Part shown: one piece after another, positions 62,001 through 64,000 of the stretch
How the letters are laid out: the number at the start of each line of letters is the position of its first letter
Position numbering within the stretch: position 1 is the stretch's first letter
From: an uncultured Elusimicrobia bacterium
Lineage (GTDB): Bacteria; Elusimicrobiota; Elusimicrobia; UBA1565; UBA9628
Assembly (NCBI GenBank): GCA_903830945.1
Contig: CAIKVT010000026.1
Coordinates: 122,395-186,394, forward strand
Direction of reading: 5' to 3'
DNA: 64,000 nucleotides
Notes under the pieces: generated by a model
Databases searched by the model: none
Seen by the model: the letters and a program-made list of their open reading frames with translations, nothing else
What the model was told of the DNA's origin: nothing
Translations under genes and position numbers: made by a program

Positions 62001-64000
62001 GCTTAAACGCCGACACCACCTATTACTTCCAGGTGGCGGCGTTCAACAGCAACGGGGTGGCCAGCGGCTACAGTACGGCCATCGGCACCTCGACCTTGGC
62101 TGCCGCACCCGCTCTAGCGGCGACGCCATTCACCGCGGTGGGCGCTTCATCCATCACCTTCAGCTGGACGAGTTCAGGCGCGGGCACGCTCTACGCAGTG
62201 CAGACCTCGACCGTGGCGAACTTCGCCAGCGGCGTGATGACTACGTCGAACACCTACAATGTGGCCTTGACCACGTCGGGCTTGAACGCCAACACGACCT
62301 ATTACTTCCAGGTGGCGGCAGTCAACAACAACGGAGTGGCCAGCGGCTACACCACGGCCATCGGCACCTCCACCTTGGCCGCCGCGCCCGCGCTGGCTGC
62401 AACGCCGTTCACCGCGGTGGGCACCTCCGCCATCACATTCAGCTGGACGAGTTCAGGCGCGGGCACGCTCTACACAGTGCAGTCCTCGACCGTCGCGACC
62501 TTCACCAGCGGCGTAGTCACCTCGTCGAACACATACAACACTTCGCTGAGCACTGCGGGCTTGAACGCCAATACGACCTATTACTTCCAGGTGGCAGCAT
62601 TCAATAATGACGGCGTGCCCTCGCCCTATACCGCGGTCCAAATAGGAACCTCCACCCTGGCCAATGCGCCAACGCTCACCGCCGCCTCCACCTTCACCAT
62701 GGTTACTTTCAATTCCATTACCTTCAACTGGTCGGCCAATAATAACCCTGCGGGCACACTCTACGCGGTCCAGTCCGCCACCGCCGACCCGGCCGCGGCC
62801 AATGGCGCGATCATCGTCACATCCAATACCTGCCACACATTATTAAGCTCTCCGAGCTTGAACGCCAACACCACCTATTACTTCCGCGTGCAGGCCGTCA
62901 ATAGCAATAGCCAAGCGACCAACTACACGGCGACGGTCGCGGCCGAAACCCTACAGATTGCGCCCGGACCGCCCGTCCTCTCCGCCGTGGTGGTGGCCAG
63001 CACTACGATCCGGTGGGCCTGGACGGAGAGCGGAGGAGCGGCGGCATCTTTTGGCTTCTATTATTCAACGGGTAACCTCCGGGCGACGCTGCCCGCCGGC
63101 ACGTCCTTCTATTGGGAAGCCAACCTCTCCACGAGCACCCCCTACTCCCGCTACGTCGTATCGCAAAACTCCGGCGGCCAGGCCCAGTCGAGCACGGACA
63201 CGGTCGTAACCCCGGCGCTGCAGTCCTTCTTCACGGGCACGACTACCGCCACGCTCACCGGCACAGACGGCGCCTCTGTCCAGATCCCGACCGTGCTTTT
63301 GGGCAACACCACCGCCTGGCTGCTCTCCGAGACCCCAGTCCAGAATCCCCTAACCAACAATACAGTGGTGCTCATCAGCTCGGCCCAGGCCTCTCTACAG
63401 GCAGGCCTCTATGCCTCCCCAGCATCCTTGACCGAGTTCATCTTGGCCATCAACCATGTGCGCTCCACCGCCACCTTTGATTCTCCGGTGACCGTATACG
63501 TTCCTTATCTCGACGCGAACAACGACGGCATCGTAGATGGCACCAACCCGCCGGTCGCCGCCAGCACCTTGCAACTCTATGTCCTCAACGAGAACACGGC
63601 GGCGTGGGAGCTGATCCGGAACTCCACGGTCGACCTGGTGCATCATCTCGTCACCGCCCAGATGAACCACCTATCCATCTTCACCGCATTGGGGACACCC
63701 AGTTCGCTCGCAGCCGCGGACCTCAGCGGAGTGCTCGTCTATCCGATCCCGTACCGTCCCAACGGGCCCGACCCCAACCGCGGCCACCCGTACGCGGCCA
63801 GCGATCCGAAATCCGGGATAATCTTCGACAACCTGCCCAACAGGGTGACCATCGAGATCTACGCGATCACCGGGAGGCGGGTGGCGCGGCTGGATACGTC
63901 CGCGTCGAGCGGCAAGGTGCAGTGGAACGTCCAGAATGACAGCGGTCAGGACGTGGGCTCGGGCGGGTATGTGGCTATGATCAGCAGCCCCGGCTGCGGC
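53006..64000 (+). CDS. Giant secreted beta-helix / fibronectin-III protein (3' end outside window)
   Basis: Open from the ATG at 53,006 to the window end, 3,665 codons without a stop; frame checked at several repeats. A signal peptide (about 18-43) is followed by five pectin-lyase-like beta-helix modules, ending near residues 457, 802, 1172, 1796 and 2378. Three share the header CYVRPGGTYPTITSAVN (or close); each ends with a TSGVNINAS / SSTIWMF-type strand and VVHW. The helix coils are NosD-like (SSNTISSSG). Then come about nine fibronectin-III-like units (2385-3310), seven nearly identical. A ~260-residue domain and a FlgD-like C-terminal module (IEIYAITGRRVARLD) follow; in related phyla that module anchors or sorts secreted proteins. 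It is probably a surface adhesin or glycan-binding fibre. Confidence 0.85.
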   Translation, partial: MSFRDRKNKLNRGTASMRPARRWAAGLLPACLLWLCLPLATHADCSPPEAVDCGGASIYYVCHDGSSCPTPHYSGIQAAVTAAVTHYGNACVVICDNETYTDGPVSIPKESLDHLVIVGSPAPNQPTIAPTGSGDAVFIIDMNKVTLENLIIQAENYTDGIKVNSINNSISSNMISSATNADIEVNSSYNTISYNMILGAKHDGIEVNSNNNSISYNTIMGAINNGIQIYGSDWGGGLSNFIDSNIITDAEENGIDISYNTNSTISNNIITNAGGVGISITQGEENSTTINNNTISSSGDGIVLSGNGGNTLQSNTITSLSGDGIDLMDGGGDTVAFSSITATVNGIHVNAPNDTFYYDTITEARYGLAVDALASGLSISNLTFQNLQPGATAISFANYSGPAFVSTYANVNFTMSSGVNIDASELASGTNIYMLDAAGYTGEGNADDPYAYVHWLDCSCGNPCYVRPGGTYPTITSAVNTIPASYTGNQCIYVDTSTYYEQVVVEGKTPSDGVSGITIALDPAIYALNQATATVVDPPNGEEAAFHINNASVTLANIHIIPTKRLTYGVHVYSPYVVISSVSILDSGGNITNAGIYWDFSSGYNMVSYSTITVGGTFSNGIDDNSSGGNLVSRSYIFAPNYGINVENGGGNTISNNTISSSNDGIVLYDAGGDTVTFSSITALSTGIYVNSPDVTLSSNVVTGAKWGIAIDTYALGLAISSLTFQNLQSGATAINFTNETSGKTFLSTFTSVAFNKTSGVNINASPLDPSSTIWMFASAGPEGGTTNGPAFADDPNKVVHWGGLPPPGCDRAINVAQDGSGDYTHIQDGVSYAVDHLLGNTCVVITDGKTYNESVLVLGSPSSTERLTIMGYPNAPTISGGPVFRIEMSSVTLRNLIIASAGDYGVLYESGNFNNISGSTITAGYVAVEYDSGADNTITGSYLFGGYYGVLLYGDGNDTISSNTISSSGVGIDLYDAGGDVVVANTINADGNGINAEDGSGGNNAISGNTITGSGEAGLYLQPGSGGGNWISDNTISSPYGIVLYDAGGDTVALCNIAADPCGVWCGSPNLTLSSNVVTGAKWGLAIDAGAAPGLAISSLTFQNLQSGATAINFTNVTTFLSTFTSVAFNETGGVNINASLLNPSSTIWMITPTGMTGHGFSNDPSYVVHWLVPPACVCGINPCYVRPGGTYPTITSAVNAVPASFTSNECIYVDTSTYSEQVTVANKTSSNNALLIIELDPAIYNAQHGSTATVVNPPAGSNAAFQIMNASVTIANINIISTNSVHYGVLVSSSYATISSVTINDPSPGHIQDAGVCFGFPGGSGMVAYSTITAGSAEGIIDYGYGGSTITYSVINAASVGLSIGGSQGDSISFSTITTQGTGHGIEDYAGGSAISHSVINANGVGLYIGGSQGDSISFSTITVQGDGEGVVDYVGGSTITASVINFQGVGNGVDYYGAGGDIISGSIITCQNGDGVDYEGGGGNTITASVISAWDDGVYDGSGGGNLISASTITSTNGSGGNGVNYENVGGSTITASIISAGGNDGVYDRSSGGNLISASTITSTADSDDNNGVEYVGGGGSNITASVITSLNGSGVAYAGGGSNNITASVISAATGVSDYSSSGSGNLISASVISAWSNGVVYGNYGGSTITASVISSGVDGVYDYSSGGNVISASSITAVTDGIYVDAPNVTLSSDFITDARIGLGIDAGGKGLAISGITFQDLLQGATAINFDMAGVYLATFTSVAFNETSGTNINASALAASSTIWMFASVGTSSGSAHATDPHQVVHWVIGGEPAGCACNGSPCYVRPGGAYLTITSALNAIPASYIGNQCIYVDTSAYGETVTVNQSPGDINSRIFIQLDPIIYAADPATATVINPPMGSTAAFQIMNAGVTIANINIIPTNSMSYGVYASSPNIAITSVNVIDPGGYITTAGVYFDSQSDYNTVSCSSVTVGNTGASGFYLNGSSMTTVSYSSVLANYSNGSANGSALYLNGASSNTFTALLANDPATPNGYGVKFAPGSNYNSISQSTMAGQTSGLVLYGEFNSVNWSYMYGSQASGMDIEYGNDNTINHSTMTSAGGYGGLYLNYAADNLVSWSYMYGSGGTHGAFIRNSSNYNSIIQSTMTGTIGLVLGQAVGPECSSNTVSGSYIFGTSIGAEIQPTSNLNTISQSTMIGGGSYGLWIYQSSSNTAAGCYIQGSPAVLIQYSTETAINYSTLVGANGIGLDMADGSVGLTLSSSSVQGSAGNEGVYLEAYNSGIINLSSNTITGPATGAYYGLLIATQGVAGSPFTGLSITSITFNSLPQGATAINFLGGQFLSTFTSVAFNETSGANINASPLAPSSTIWLFAPAGNLNGATYIDDPSQVVHWPSPGNPSIYAVYTTSITLSYGASGTQGYEVDASTRSDFQAGTVISSQTVNPNLLALTPQNLAVNTTYYLRTGALSGQTTYYNPTVLSTSTLATPPALTAVSTFTGVSASSITFNWSANDNPNPGTLYTVQTSTVANFANGVVITSNTYNVTLTTSGLNANTTYYFQVAAFNNNGVAGGYTMAIGTSTLAAAPALAATPFTAVGTAAITFSWTSSGAGMLYTVQTSTMANFASGVVITSNTYNTSLSSSGLNADTTYYFQVAAFNNNGVASGYTTAIGTSTLAAAPALTATPFTTVGTAAITFSWTSSGAGMLYTVQTSTVANFASGVMTTSNTYNVTLTTSGLNGNTTYYFQVAAINHNGVASGYTTAIGTSTLAATPALAATPFTAVGTSAITFSWTSSGAGTLYTGQTSTVATFTSGVVTSSNTYNVTLTTSGLNGNTTYYFQVAAINHNGVASGYTTTIGTSTLAAAPALAATPFTTVRASSITFNWTSSGADTLYTVQSSTVANFASGVVITSNTYNTSLSSSGLNANTTYYFHVAAFNNNGVAGGYTTAIGTSTLAAAPALAATPFTAVSTSAITFGWTSSGAGTLYAVQTSTVANFASGVMTTSNTYNMALTTSGLNADTTYYFQVAAFNSNGVASGYSTAIGTSTLAAAPALAATPFTAVGASSITFSWTSSGAGTLYAVQTSTVANFASGVMTTSNTYNVALTTSGLNANTTYYFQVAAVNNNGVASGYTTAIGTSTLAAAPALAATPFTAVGTSAITFSWTSSGAGTLYTVQSSTVATFTSGVVTSSNTYNTSLSTAGLNANTTYYFQVAAFNNDGVPSPYTAVQIGTSTLANAPTLTAASTFTMVTFNSITFNWSANNNPAGTLYAVQSATADPAAANGAIIVTSNTCHTLLSSPSLNANTTYYFRVQAVNSNSQATNYTATVAAETLQIAPGPPVLSAVVVASTTIRWAWTESGGAAASFGFYYSTGNLRATLPAGTSFYWEANLSTSTPYSRYVVSQNSGGQAQSSTDTVVTPALQSFFTGTTTATLTGTDGASVQIPTVLLGNTTAWLLSETPVQNPLTNNTVVLISSAQASLQAGLYASPASLTEFILAINHVRSTATFDSPVTVYVPYLDANNDGIVDGTNPPVAASTLQLYVLNENTAAWELIRNSTVDLVHHLVTAQMNHLSIFTALGTPSSLAAADLSGVLVYPIPYRPNGPDPNRGHPYAASDPKSGIIFDNLPNRVTIEIYAITGRRVARLDTSASSGKVQWNVQNDSGQDVGSGGYVAMISSPGCG
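60691..62646 (+). repeat. Seven 279-bp near-identical tandem repeats (FN3 units)
   Basis: The phrase CACCTCCACCTTGG or a close form starts units at 60,691, 60,970, 61,249, 61,528, 61,807, 62,086 and 62,365, all exactly 279 bases apart. Each unit is 93 codons and encodes one fibronectin-III domain beginning TSTLAAAPAL. The preceding and following units are more diverged. Confidence 0.93.

Noticed and set aside
60691..62646. CRISPR or mobile repeat array
   Set aside because: The 279-bp repeats are fully coding fibronectin-III units in one frame.

Overview
The window is GC-rich, densely coded bacterial chromosome. It looks like a member of the Elusimicrobiota or a close relative. The reasons are a giant secreted beta-helix/fibronectin-III protein with repeated units and a FlgD-like C-terminal domain, two large porin-type proteins, a type IV pilus ATPase, a Gram-negative envelope and short overlapping operons. 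The phylum call is an inference from overall character; the Gram-negative envelope is well supported.

Layout. From 1 to 17.9 kb nearly all genes read rightwards: the end of a Bat (aerotolerance) operon, an Ala/Lys-rich secreted protein, a spermidine-synthase-like membrane protein, a DnaQ-like exonuclease, miaB, a PilZ protein, miaA, hflX, plsY, a DUF151 nuclease, an HU protein, a MerR regulator, two tRNA-Pro genes, a sigma-70 factor, apt, an AbiEii-like nucleotidyltransferase with a small partner, tRNA-Arg, a YfgM-like protein and two outer-membrane proteins. From 33.9 back to 19.1 kb genes read leftwards: ftsQ, ftsA, ftsZ, pilT, a deoxynucleoside kinase, a laccase-domain protein, hisC, cmk, plsC, an S1-domain protein, a TPR protein, a peptidase/propeller/Omp85 fusion and lysA. 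Where the two arms converge, at 17.1-19.1 kb, lies AT-rich non-coding DNA. It holds a close match to a XerCD dif site, DnaA-box-like motifs, a small winged-helix-like gene and a degenerate 104-bp tandem repeat.

From 34 to 38.3 kb there are a rhomboid-like protein, a glycosidase-fold protein, tRNA-Lys and tRNA-Glu, a PAS/multihaem cytochrome fusion and a Fic-protein relic. From 38.7 to 53 kb lies a surface-glycan locus: two Stealth phosphotransferases, several glycosyltransferases, a PMT-like membrane enzyme, an Alg11-like glycosyltransferase, and an overlapping operon of STT3/PglB-like oligosaccharyltransferase, Alg14-like protein and an Alg13-like domain fused to a Wzx flippase. An MBOAT acyltransferase and an SGNH partner follow. 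From 53,006 to the window end is one open frame of at least 3,665 codons encoding the giant secreted protein.

Most notable: (i) the Alg11/Alg13/Alg14/STT3 gene set with the transferase-flippase fusion, which suggests lipid-linked-oligosaccharide protein glycosylation; (ii) a two-hairpin element inserted in the same frame in both miaB and miaA; (iii) the dif-like site at the convergence point; (iv) a PAS domain fused to a six-haem NapC/NirT-type cytochrome; (v) a HisC whose PLP-binding lysine is glutamine; (vi) many genes with a -10 element only about 10-20 bases before the start codon, suggesting leaderless or near-leaderless mRNAs.
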